DNA of 8,143 bases, taken from positions 1-8,143 of the forward strand of contig DAOUVM010000097.1 of the NCBI GenBank assembly GCA_030667645.1. The letters are read 5' to 3'. A program made the position numbers and the translations under genes. Source of the DNA: Ardenticatenales bacterium (GTDB lineage Bacteria; Chloroflexota; Anaerolineae; Promineifilales; UBA4811). The notes beneath the pieces were generated by a model, which was not told the DNA's origin, did no database searches, and worked only from the letters and a program-made list of their open reading frames with translations. Numbering within the stretch: the first letter of the stretch is position 1; each line of letters opens with the position of its first letter. This document shows positions 1 through 6,541 of this stretch, piece by piece.

Positions 1-183
1 GCGACGGCCGAGCGGATGGCTCGCACCGACAATGGCATCTATACCCACCCGATGCCGGTAGACCGGGGCAGCGAAGTGACGGACGAGGTCGCCAGCGGCC
101 CGCGCAGTGCAGTGTACGATATCGCCGAGAACCGCCTGCACGTCCAAAAGGCGGTCATGGCGTTGACGATGGGGAACCTCTAG
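1..183 (+). CDS. ygeW: Knotted carbamoyltransferase YgeW family, C-terminal fragment
   Basis: Open from the first base to a TAG stop at 181-183, giving the last 60 residues; the start lies upstream of the window. The fragment carries the carbamoyltransferase motif HPMPVDR (fragment residues 16-22, equivalent to HCLP in ornithine carbamoyltransferase), then EVTDEV (25-30) and the tail YDIAENRLHVQKAVMALTM (39-57), which resembles the end of E. coli YgeW as I remember it. YgeW is a cytoplasmic trimeric transferase of the aspartate/ornithine carbamoyltransferase fold. Its physiological substrate is not ornithine or aspartate and is not firmly established. A carbamate kinase follows 97 nt downstream, which fits a role in producing carbamoyl phosphate from a carbamoylated intermediate for ATP synthesis. 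An ornithine carbamoyltransferase is the alternative, but the HPMP and EVTDEV signature favours YgeW. With only 60 residues, the subfamily call is good but not certain. Confidence 0.85.
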   Translation, partial: ATAERMARTDNGIYTHPMPVDRGSEVTDEVASGPRSAVYDIAENRLHVQKAVMALTMGNL

Positions 184-203
184 CGGTGGATGGATGGGGA
201 GTT

Positions 204-240
204 GTTGATCGGGAATCGGAGCATCCATAGACCGATCGAC
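204..240 (+). repeat. Imperfect inverted repeat between ygeW and carbamate kinase
   Basis: GTTGATCGG at 204-212 faces CCGATCGAC at 232-240: 9 pairs including one G-U, with a 19-nt loop. There is no T-run after it, so it is a poor terminator. It contains the TGATCGGGAATCGG element (206-219) that recurs at 1273-1286. A role in RNA structure is possible but weak. Confidence 0.35.
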
Positions 241-270
241 CCGTTTGTCCAGAAATCAGATCACCAACTC

Positions 271-276
271 AGGGAG
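271..276 (+). promoter_or_regulatory. Ribosome binding site setting the carbamate kinase start
   Basis: AGGGAG lies 4 nt before the ATG at 281. The in-frame TTG at 245 has no purine-rich sequence in front of it, so the ATG is preferred. Confidence 0.7.
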
Positions 277-280
277 TCAT

Positions 281-1231
281 ATGAACGAGGAACGGAAAAC
301 AGCCGTCATCGCGATCGGCGGCAATTCGCTGATTCTTGACAAGCAGCACGAAGACGTGGCCTCTCAGTGGCACGCGGTCCAGGAAACTTGCCGCCATATT
401 GCCGACATGGCTGAGCGGGATTGGAACCTGATCATCACGCACGGTAACGGCCCTCAGGTGGGCTTTATCCTTCGCCGCAACGAGTTGGCGGAGCACGAGG
501 TGCACACCACACCGTTGGACATGATCGGAGCCGATACGCAGGGCTCAATTGGCTATATGATTGCCCAGACGCTGGGAAATGAATTCAGACGGCGCGGGAT
601 CAGCCGGCCGATAGTCGGCGTGGTGACCCAGGTGCTGGTAGACCGAGACGACCCGGCATTCCAAGATCCCACCAAGGGGATCGGTGGTTTCACGACCGAG
701 GAAGAGGCGCGCACCTTCGAAAATGATGGATGGCGCGTTCTTGAAGACGCCGGCCGAGGATGGCGCCGGGTCATCGCCTCTCCCACTCCGCTCAAGATCG
801 TAGAGTTGGACGCCATCCGCGCGATGACGGAGCAAGGCTTTGTGGTTATCGCTGTGGGTGGTGGCGGCATTCCCGTAATCGAGGACAAGGACGGCAACTT
901 GGTCGGCACGCGGGCGGTGATCGACAAGGACCGAGCGACCAGCTTGTTGGCCCAGGAACTCAAGGTTGACCTGTTTCTCGTCTCCACGGCTATTGCCCAG
1001 GTGGCCATCAACTTTAACGAACCAAATCAGAAATGGCTGGGCAAGATGACGGCCGCCGAAGCCCGCGCCTATCACGCTAAAGGCCATTTCAAGCCCGGCA
1101 GCATGGGCCCCAAGATCGAAGCAGTGCTCTCCTACCTGGATGCCTACCCCAACGGCAGGGCGCTCATCACCGATCCGCCCAACATCGCCCGCGCACTGGA
1201 CGGCAAGAGCGGCACCTGGCTAGACGCGTGA
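281..1231 (+). CDS. arcC: Carbamate kinase
   Basis: Catalyses the reversible reaction carbamoyl phosphate + ADP = carbamate + ATP in the cytoplasm; in catabolic clusters it makes ATP. The protein is 316 residues from the ATG, the usual family length (about 310-317). Motifs along the chain are AIGGNSL (11-17), THGNGPQVG (53-61), DPTKGIGGF (129-137), IASPTPLKIVE (165-175), VGGGGIPVI (192-200), GTRAVIDKDRATSLLA (209-224) and GHFKPGSMGPKIEA (268-281). These are the nucleotide and carbamoyl-phosphate binding segments of the amino-acid-kinase fold. The frame extends 12 codons upstream to a TTG at 245, but only the ATG has a Shine-Dalgarno sequence. It follows the ygeW-type gene by 97 nt, so it corresponds by context to E. 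coli yqeA rather than to arcC of the arginine deiminase pathway; no arcA-like gene is visible here. The family call is essentially certain; the pathway is inferred from neighbours. Confidence 0.96.
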   Translation: MNEERKTAVIAIGGNSLILDKQHEDVASQWHAVQETCRHIADMAERDWNLIITHGNGPQVGFILRRNELAEHEVHTTPLDMIGADTQGSIGYMIAQTLGNEFRRRGISRPIVGVVTQVLVDRDDPAFQDPTKGIGGFTTEEEARTFENDGWRVLEDAGRGWRRVIASPTPLKIVELDAIRAMTEQGFVVIAVGGGGIPVIEDKDGNLVGTRAVIDKDRATSLLAQELKVDLFLVSTAIAQVAINFNEPNQKWLGKMTAAEARAYHAKGHFKPGSMGPKIEAVLSYLDAYPNGRALITDPPNIARALDGKSGTWLDA

Positions 1232-1272
1232 CAGTAGATTTGCAGAGCACCGGAATGGTGATAGACTGTGGG

Positions 1273-1322
1273 TGATCGGTAATCGGCAACGGATGCAGAG
1301 CAGCACGCCCCCACTGCCGATT
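1273..1322 (+). repeat. Intergenic repeat element with inverted arms AATCGGCA/TGCCGATT
   Basis: In the 217-bp gap between carbamate kinase and the binding-protein gene, TGATCGGTAATCGG (1273-1286) matches 13 of 14 bases at 206-219 in the previous gap. Its end, AATCGGCA (1281-1288), is perfectly complementary to TGCCGATT (1315-1322) across a 26-nt loop. This resembles the dispersed noncoding repeats that I associate with Chloroflexota genomes. The rest of the gap (1232-1448) shows no convincing promoter hexamers, riboswitch or small gene, only an A7 run at 1379-1385 and the downstream ribosome binding site. Confidence 0.4.
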
Positions 1323-1448
1323 GACCCGCCGTCTGAACGACGTGTGGAAACATGGGGTCACTGTTGGAGGTGATGTAGAAAAAAAGGACAACCGTTACTT
1401 TGTAGCCTATTGACCATTAGCGTTTTTCCCTAGGAAGGAGGAGCAGGA

Positions 1449-2711
1449 ATGTTGTCAAACAGAGTGCGGTGGCTATTGGCCGCCCTGATAATAATGACCC
1501 TGGTAATGGGTGCGTGCACGACTGAAGAGCCAACGGCTGAGCCGGTGGTGGAGGAACCAATAGAAGAGCCGGCGGCCGAAGAACCCAGTGCGGGATTTGA
1601 AGTCCCAGCGGTCGCAGAGGGCAAGTTCAACGTTGCGATGGTGCTCATTGGCCCCCACGATGATGGCGGCTGGAGCCAGGCCCACTATGAGGGGCTGACG
1701 TACATTGAGGAGAATGTACCCGACACCCACATCGCCTACATCGAGAACGTCGCCGAGGGTGCCGAGTCCGAGCAGGTTTTCCGCAGCCTCTCCCGGAAGG
1801 GCTTTGATCTCATCTTTGGCACCTCCTTTGGTTACATGGATGCCATGGAGATCCTGGCTGACGAGTTCCCCGACACTATCTATATCCACATCAGTGGCTA
1901 TAAATCGAACATGGAGAACTTTGGCAACCTGTTCGGCGCAATGGAGCATATGAAGTACCTGGGTGGTATGTTGGCTGGGTCTCGGGCCAAGATGGATGGC
2001 AACCCCAAGCTGGGGTACATGGCTACCTTCCCTATCCCGGAGGAGATCCGATTGGGAAACGCCATCGCGCTGGGTATGAGAGCGACATGTCCCGAGTGCA
2101 CCATGGATGTGCGGTGGCTCAACACCTGGCATGACCCCATCATTGAGAAAGACGCAGCCGCTTCCCTCTTTGACGCGGGCGCGCAGGTGGTCTTTACTGG
2201 CGCAGACACCCCGGCCGTGGCCGATGTGGCTCAGGAAAAAGGCAAGTGGGGCGTCACCTATGACTGGTATGGTTCGTGCAAGGTGGATGCCTGTCTCACC
2301 GCTCCCTATTGGAACTGGGGGCCAGTCTATTCCGATATCGCCGAGCAAATCATTGCCGGGACCTACGAGGTCGGCTGGCACTACTTTGAGGCTGATACCG
2401 GTAGCTTGGCCTTGTTTGGCTTTATGGAGGGTGAAGAACTGCCGGCTGGCGTTGCCGAACTGCCTGAAGAGGACGTCCAGTTGGTGCGCGATACGCTAGC
2501 CCAAATGCTGGCAGGCGAGTTTGACCGCTTTGATCTTTTCAGCGGCCCGATCTATGACAATCAGGGTAACTTGGTCATCGGAGAGGGCGAGAGCTTTAGT
2601 TACAACGACATCGACCAGTTCCCGCCCGGCGCGCCCGGCCTGGAGTGCGAGTACTGCATGTACTGGTGGGCGGAAGGCGTCACGGCTGAGCTGCCCGAAT
2701 TGTCCGAGTAG
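1449..2711 (+). CDS. BMP-family ABC transporter substrate-binding lipoprotein
   Basis: A surface-anchored binding protein of the BMP/Med family (PF02608 type), whose characterised members bind purine nucleosides or related small molecules and deliver them to an ABC importer. It has 420 residues. The signal peptide has basic residues R5 and R7, a hydrophobic core at about 8-20 and a lipobox ending in G21-A22-C23, so C23 should be lipidated. Residues 24-48 form a Glu/Pro/Ala-rich linker. The ligand-binding region runs from about 59 to 380, with family-like segments FNVAMVLIGPHDDGGWSQAHYEG (60-82), LIFGTSFGYMDA (121-132), HMKYLGGMLAG (167-177) and TGADTPAVADVA (250-261). AAGGAGG at 1435-1441, 7 nt before the ATG, fixes the start. 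Unusual are three close cysteine pairs: 214/217, 277/282 and 400/403. The ATPase and permease genes follow directly. The true ligand is unknown; the purine catabolic neighbours suggest a purine, urate or ureide compound. Confidence 0.93.
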   Translation: MLSNRVRWLLAALIIMTLVMGACTTEEPTAEPVVEEPIEEPAAEEPSAGFEVPAVAEGKFNVAMVLIGPHDDGGWSQAHYEGLTYIEENVPDTHIAYIENVAEGAESEQVFRSLSRKGFDLIFGTSFGYMDAMEILADEFPDTIYIHISGYKSNMENFGNLFGAMEHMKYLGGMLAGSRAKMDGNPKLGYMATFPIPEEIRLGNAIALGMRATCPECTMDVRWLNTWHDPIIEKDAAASLFDAGAQVVFTGADTPAVADVAQEKGKWGVTYDWYGSCKVDACLTAPYWNWGPVYSDIAEQIIAGTYEVGWHYFEADTGSLALFGFMEGEELPAGVAELPEEDVQLVRDTLAQMLAGEFDRFDLFSGPIYDNQGNLVIGEGESFSYNDIDQFPPGAPGLECEYCMYWWAEGVTAELPELSE

Positions 2712-2731
2712 TGCTGGATAGGAAGCTAGAT

Positions 2732-2763
2732 ACTGGGGCCGGGGGAGCACACCCGGCCCCAGT
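2732..2763 (+). promoter_or_regulatory. Intercistronic GC-rich hairpin after the binding-protein gene
   Basis: ACTGGGGCCGGG (2732-2743) and CCCGGCCCCAGT (2752-2763) form a perfect 12-bp stem with an 8-nt loop, 20 nt after the TAG stop at 2711 and 35 nt before the ATPase start. No T-run follows, so it is not a typical intrinsic terminator. Such hairpins between binding-protein and membrane-component genes can protect the upstream mRNA and dampen readthrough, giving more binding protein than transporter. That role is inferred. Confidence 0.65.
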
Positions 2764-2798
2764 TCGTATCCCTGCATTGTGGCTGCGGAGGTTTTCTA

Positions 2799-4343
2799 GT
2801 GCCGGAAGCGGTTAGCGCTGTTGAGATGCGGGGCATTGTCAAGCGTTTTCCCGGCGTGCTAGCCAATGATCGGGTGGATTTTGACTTGCGTCAGGGCGAG
2901 ATTCACGCCCTGCTGGGTGAGAATGGCGCAGGCAAGAGCACCTTGATGAACGTCTTGGCCGGCCTCTACCGCCCAGAGGATGGGGCGATCTGGGTGCATG
3001 GAGCACCGGTCAACTTTCGTTCCCCGCGTGATGCGATTGTACATGGCATCGGCATGGTGCATCAGCACTTTATGCTGGTCCCCTCGCTGACGGTGACGGA
3101 AAACATCCTGCTGGGCCTGCACGAGCCTCGCTTTCTGATGCAACTGCCAGCGTACCACAAACGGATTGCAGCTCTCGAAGAGCGATTCGGGCTCGGGGTG
3201 GCTCCCGAGGCCAAGATCTGGCAGCTCTCGGTAGGCGAGCAGCAGCGGGTGGAGGTTCTCAAGATGCTCTACCGGGGGGCCGAGGTGTTGGTGATGGACG
3301 AGCCGACGGCAGTGTTGGCTCCGCAGGAGGTGGACGAGCTTTTTGCGACGCTCCGTTCAATGACGGCCGAGGGCAAGTCCATCGTCCTGATCAGCCACAA
3401 GCTGAACGAGGTGATGGCAATCTCCGACCGGATCACCGTCTTACGCAAAGGGCGAACGGCCGGCCCGCCGCTAGACACCGGATCCACTAGCAGGGAGGCG
3501 CTCGCCGAACTGATGGTCGGCCGCAAAGTACTATTTGAAATATCGAAGGATATTCAAGCCCCCGGCGACCTGGTGATGTCCATTGAGAACGTGAGCGCCG
3601 AGAACGACCAAGGGCTTCCGGCACTCGGAGGAGTCTCGCTGCAGATTCGATCCGGCGAGATCTTGGGTCTGGCCGGAGTGGCGGGCAATGGACAGTCCGA
3701 GCTGGCCGAGGTGATTACCGGCCTGCGCCCCTGCACGGCCGGCCAGGTCACGATCAACGGTAAACAGGTCAGCAACCTGCCGGCAAGAGTCGCCATTGAT
3801 GCCAACGTGGCTCACATTCCTATGGACCGAACTGGTGTGGGCTCTTCTCCCAATCTGAGTATCACCGACAATCTGATCATGAAAGCATACCGGCAGCGGC
3901 CCATCAGCAAGGGATGGTCAATTGATGGCCGATTCGCTCGCCGGCACGCCACGAAACTCAAGGATGAATACGAAATCATTGCTCCTTCCATTGACACTCA
4001 ATCCCGCCTCCTCTCGGGCGGCAATCTCCAGCGGGTCATCCTAGCGCGCGAGATGTCTGGCAAGCCTCAAGCGATAGTTGCTGTCCAGCCTACACGTGGG
4101 CTGGATGTGGGCGCTATTGAGGGGGTACAGCGCTTGCTGCTAGAGCAGCGCAGGGCAGGTGCCGCAGTTCTCCTGATCTCGGAAGAGCTGGAAGAGTTGC
4201 TGTCCCTCGCCGATCGAATAGCGGTGATCTATGAGGGAGAGATCCTGGGGATTGTGGAGGATCAGGACCAGGAAGCAGTTGGCCTCATGATGGCCGGACA
4301 TCGGGAGATCCCGGCCAAAGAAGGGGAAAGGAAGAGCGGCTGA
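2799..4343 (+). CDS. BMP-type (nucleoside/purine) ABC importer, double-domain ATPase
   Basis: Cytoplasmic ATPase with two fused nucleotide-binding domains (514 residues, normal for the family) that energises the adjacent permeases. Domain 1 is complete: Walker A GENGAGKST (40-48), Q-loop Gln89, signature LSVGEQQ (143-149), Walker B VLVMDEPT (163-170) and switch His200. Domain 2 (about 257-500) keeps the signature LLSGGNLQR (404-412). It has lost the Walker A lysine (GVAGNGQSE, 293-301), the Walker B acidic pair (AVQPTRGLD, 428-436, Gln430 in place of the catalytic Glu) and the switch His (ISEELEEL, 460-467). One competent ATP site is therefore expected, between domain 1 Walker A and the domain 2 signature. 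This asymmetry is usual in the YufO/NupO-like and RbsA-like relatives. The start is GTG, with GGAGG at 2787-2791 spaced 7 nt; an in-frame ATG at 2826 is less likely. Its TGA overlaps the next ATG by one base, indicating translational coupling. Confidence 0.95.
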   Translation: MPEAVSAVEMRGIVKRFPGVLANDRVDFDLRQGEIHALLGENGAGKSTLMNVLAGLYRPEDGAIWVHGAPVNFRSPRDAIVHGIGMVHQHFMLVPSLTVTENILLGLHEPRFLMQLPAYHKRIAALEERFGLGVAPEAKIWQLSVGEQQRVEVLKMLYRGAEVLVMDEPTAVLAPQEVDELFATLRSMTAEGKSIVLISHKLNEVMAISDRITVLRKGRTAGPPLDTGSTSREALAELMVGRKVLFEISKDIQAPGDLVMSIENVSAENDQGLPALGGVSLQIRSGEILGLAGVAGNGQSELAEVITGLRPCTAGQVTINGKQVSNLPARVAIDANVAHIPMDRTGVGSSPNLSITDNLIMKAYRQRPISKGWSIDGRFARRHATKLKDEYEIIAPSIDTQSRLLSGGNLQRVILAREMSGKPQAIVAVQPTRGLDVGAIEGVQRLLLEQRRAGAAVLLISEELEELLSLADRIAVIYEGEILGIVEDQDQEAVGLMMAGHREIPAKEGERKSG

Positions 4344-5476
4344 TGGCTACCACCGAACGGATCGACGCGCGCCGGCGCCCCGCTCTCCCCTTCAAGATCC
4401 AAGTCGAGCCCCGAATGGAGGTTCCTCGCTGGCTACCGATCACGGTATCGGTGGCGGCTGTTCTCATCGCCCTTGTTCTTGGCGCATTTGCGCTTCGATT
4501 GGCAGGTGAACCACATCCGTTCAAGGCCTTTGCCGCCATCGCCAAGGAGCTCTTTGGCAGTTGGGGTGGTATTACCGACGTGTTGGTTCAAGCGACTCCA
4601 TTAATCCTGGTTGGACTGGCCTGCTCCGTGGCCTTTAGCATGAAGCTGTGGAACATCGGGGCTGAGGGGCAATTCTTCATCGGCGCATTTGCTGCCAGCG
4701 CCATTGTGTTGACGCCCGTGCTTTCGGCCGAGACTCCTGGCTGGATCTTTATTCCGGTGATGATGATCGCGGGCGTGGTGGGTGGGGCGCTATGGGGCTT
4801 TGTGCCCGGTTACCTCAAGGCCAAATTCAACGTCAACGAGGTCATCACCACCCTGATGATGAACTATATCGCCATCGAGTGGAACAACTATTTCATCTTT
4901 GGAGTGTGGAGCGAAGGGGGATTCCAGATGAGCCCACGGTTCCCCAGAACTGCCTGGCTCCCCCGCCTGGCTGACTATGCCCGAGAGATTCCCGAGTTCA
5001 GCGGCCTGACCCTTCACCTGGGGCTGCTCTTTGGGCCCATGGCGGCCGTCATCGTCTGGTGGATTCTGTACCGCAGCAAGTGGGGCTATGAAATTCGGCT
5101 GGCGGGCGACAACCCCAGAGCAGCTCGGTATGCGGGTACCAACATCACGCGCAACATGATTTTGGTGATGATGCTCTCCGGCGCCCTGGCTGGCCTGGCA
5201 GGCATGGCCCAGATTGGCGGAGTGGTTCGCCGTATGCAGGGATCCATATCGAGCGGCTATGGGTTCACCGGCATCATCATTGCCTGGTTGGCCAAGCTCA
5301 ATCCGCTCATCGTGGTTGTGGTTTCCATCTTGTTTGGTGCACTGATATTGGCCGGCCGCGAGATTGGGCGCTCCGGCATCTCGATGTTGATCCAGGGCAT
5401 CATCCTCTTTGCCCTCATTGCCAGCGAGTTCTTGCTGCGCAACCGGGTGCGAATCACCCGCGTTAGGGAGGCGTGA
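4343..5476 (+). CDS. ABC transporter permease, BPD_transp_2 family (first subunit)
   Basis: Inner-membrane channel subunit of the BMP-type importer, 377 residues, resembling NupP/YufP. After a basic N-terminal tail (about 1-29) there are roughly eight to ten hydrophobic segments, including about 31-52, 82-99, 109-128, 133-156, 222-242, 272-294, 305-338 and 347-365. Family motifs are WNIGAEGQ (103-110), NVNEVITTLMMNYIA (163-177) and the cytoplasmic coupling region GYEIRLAGDNPRAARYAG (248-265), which probably contacts the ATPase. The ATG at 4343 shares its A with the TGA stop of the ATPase gene, and AGGAAG lies a few bases upstream. Its own stop overlaps the region where the second permease begins. 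It should form a heterodimer with that protein; the transported compound cannot be read from the sequence. Confidence 0.95.
   Translation: MATTERIDARRRPALPFKIQVEPRMEVPRWLPITVSVAAVLIALVLGAFALRLAGEPHPFKAFAAIAKELFGSWGGITDVLVQATPLILVGLACSVAFSMKLWNIGAEGQFFIGAFAASAIVLTPVLSAETPGWIFIPVMMIAGVVGGALWGFVPGYLKAKFNVNEVITTLMMNYIAIEWNNYFIFGVWSEGGFQMSPRFPRTAWLPRLADYAREIPEFSGLTLHLGLLFGPMAAVIVWWILYRSKWGYEIRLAGDNPRAARYAGTNITRNMILVMMLSGALAGLAGMAQIGGVVRRMQGSISSGYGFTGIIIAWLAKLNPLIVVVVSILFGALILAGREIGRSGISMLIQGIILFALIASEFLLRNRVRITRVREA
5465..5471 (+). promoter_or_regulatory. Ribosome binding site setting the second permease start
   Basis: AGGGAGG lies only 1 nt before the GTG at 5473 but 7 nt before the in-frame GTG at 5479. 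The second spacing is normal, so 5479 is the preferred start. The site sits inside the last codons of the first permease gene. Confidence 0.65.
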
Positions 5477-5478
5477 CA

Positions 5479-6447
5479 GTGAACTGGACCATCATTCTGC
5501 ATGCGGGGATTGCCAGTGGAACGGTATTGCTCTTTGCCACGGTTGGCGAGGTCCTGGCGGAGCGGGCGGGGATTCTCAATCTGGGCCTGGAAGGGATGAT
5601 GTTGATTGGGGCGATGTCTGCCTATAGCATGGCGATCAATTATGGCAATCCCTGGCTGGGCCTGGTGGCGGGGATGGCTGCGGCCGGGCTTCTCTCCTTG
5701 GTTCACGGCTTTGTCAGCATTCATTTGCGGGCAGATCAAGTAGTAAGTGGCCTCTCTCTCACCTTCCTGGGGACCGGCCTCAGCCTGGTCTTTGGCGAAG
5801 GCTTGAGCAAGGCGGGCGCTGTCGCGTTGCTGCCCAAATTTACCCTGCCGGTTCTCTCCTCTATTCCTTTTTTGGGCGACATTTTCTTCACCAATCAGAG
5901 CGTGATGGTCTACGTGGGTTTCCTGCTGGCCCCGGCCGCCTGGTACTATATCAACCGTACGCGGCCCGGCATGCACATGCGAGCAGTGGGCGAATATCCG
6001 GCCGCGGCTGACTCGATGGGCATCAACGTCTATGGCGTGCGGTATCTCTACACTTGCATAGGTGGTATGCTGGCAGGGCTGGCCGGCGCCACCATTAGCC
6101 TGGCCGTCTCGCCAGGCTGGTTCAGCCATATGACCACCTCGGGTCAGGGCTGGATCGCCGTTGGCTTGACGATATTCGCCCAGTGGGACCCCCTGCGAGC
6201 AGCAGCCGGCTCTTATGCCTTTGGCGCGCTCCGCCGGCTCATCTTGGACCTGCAAGGACCCACCAAGCTACTACTGTGGGACAACCCCTTTTACTACAAC
6301 CCGTACTGGGGCTTTTTCCTCAAGATGATTCCATATGCCTTTACCATTGCCGTCTTGGTGATCGGCTCGCGCGAGGCGATGCGCAAGCGGCTTGGCACGC
6401 CGGCCGCTTTGGGGGTGCCCTACACGCGCGGTCAGCGGGGGGTGTAG
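5479..6447 (+). CDS. ABC transporter permease, BPD_transp_2 family (second subunit)
   Basis: Second membrane subunit of the importer, 322 residues from the preferred GTG at 5479 (324 from the GTG at 5473, which would overlap the previous stop by 4 nt). It resembles NupQ/YufQ. The N-terminal GTVLLFATVGEVLAERAGIL (14-33) followed by NLGLEGMMLIGA (34-45) is the hallmark of this subfamily. Further hydrophobic segments lie at about 58-80, 88-106, 142-158, 191-211, 224-234 and 284-297. MRAVGEYPAAADSMGINV (167-184) is the cytoplasmic coupling loop and TTSGQGWIAVGLTIFAQW (219-236) the conserved late motif. It is shorter than the first permease and lacks that protein's long N-terminal extension, as is normal for this pair. 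It ends the four-gene transporter block; the next gene begins 94 nt later. Confidence 0.95.
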   Translation: MNWTIILHAGIASGTVLLFATVGEVLAERAGILNLGLEGMMLIGAMSAYSMAINYGNPWLGLVAGMAAAGLLSLVHGFVSIHLRADQVVSGLSLTFLGTGLSLVFGEGLSKAGAVALLPKFTLPVLSSIPFLGDIFFTNQSVMVYVGFLLAPAAWYYINRTRPGMHMRAVGEYPAAADSMGINVYGVRYLYTCIGGMLAGLAGATISLAVSPGWFSHMTTSGQGWIAVGLTIFAQWDPLRAAAGSYAFGALRRLILDLQGPTKLLLWDNPFYYNPYWGFFLKMIPYAFTIAVLVIGSREAMRKRLGTPAALGVPYTRGQRGV

Positions 6448-6492
6448 TCTGGCTGCCGAGTAGCCGGCAAGCAGTGCAGAGAGAGCATGGTT

Positions 6493-6528
6493 TGGAGAAT
6501 TGGTTTCTACCGTGCCGTCGATTCTCTA
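6493..6528 (+). promoter_or_regulatory. Imperfect hairpin just upstream of the ygfK ribosome binding site
   Basis: TGGAGAATTGG (6493-6503) can pair with TCGATTCTCTA (6518-6528): 11 continuous pairs, three of them G-U, around a 14-nt loop. It ends 2 nt before the weak ribosome binding site GGGGA (6531-6535) of the next gene. There is no T-run, so it is not a standard terminator. A smaller stem, TGCCG/CGGCA at 6454-6469, lies right after the permease stop. Control of ygfK translation or an RNA-processing site is possible, but this rests on complementarity alone. Confidence 0.4.
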
Positions 6529-6541
6529 GTGGGGATTGATT

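Noticed and set aside
245..280. TTG-initiated 12-codon extension of carbamate kinase
   Set aside because: No ribosome binding site before 245, the extra residues match nothing in the family, and the ATG at 281 has a good site and gives the normal family length.
1231..1269. Possible terminator after carbamate kinase (ACAGT/ACTGT around CACC/GGTG)
   Set aside because: Only a 5-bp outer and a 4-bp inner stem, not contiguous, with no T-run; too weak to call.
1390..1440. Promoter before the binding-protein gene (TTGACC at 1410-1415)
   Set aside because: A matching -10 element would fall on the ribosome binding site, and no other pair of hexamers with normal spacing stands out.
1232..1448. Purine riboswitch ahead of the transporter genes
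   Set aside because: Looked for because of the gene content, but the conserved loop sequences of the guanine/adenine aptamer are absent and only one simple inverted repeat is visible.
1473..2381. Reverse-strand open frame of 302 codons
   Set aside because: Fully antisense to the binding-protein gene, with no recognisable motif or ribosome binding site; a shadow frame.
5257..6255. Long reverse-strand open frame of 332 codons
   Set aside because: It lies opposite the two permeases, whose frames have clear family motifs. Its translation is rich in Arg, Gln, His and Pro with no recognisable domain: a shadow of GC-rich coding DNA.
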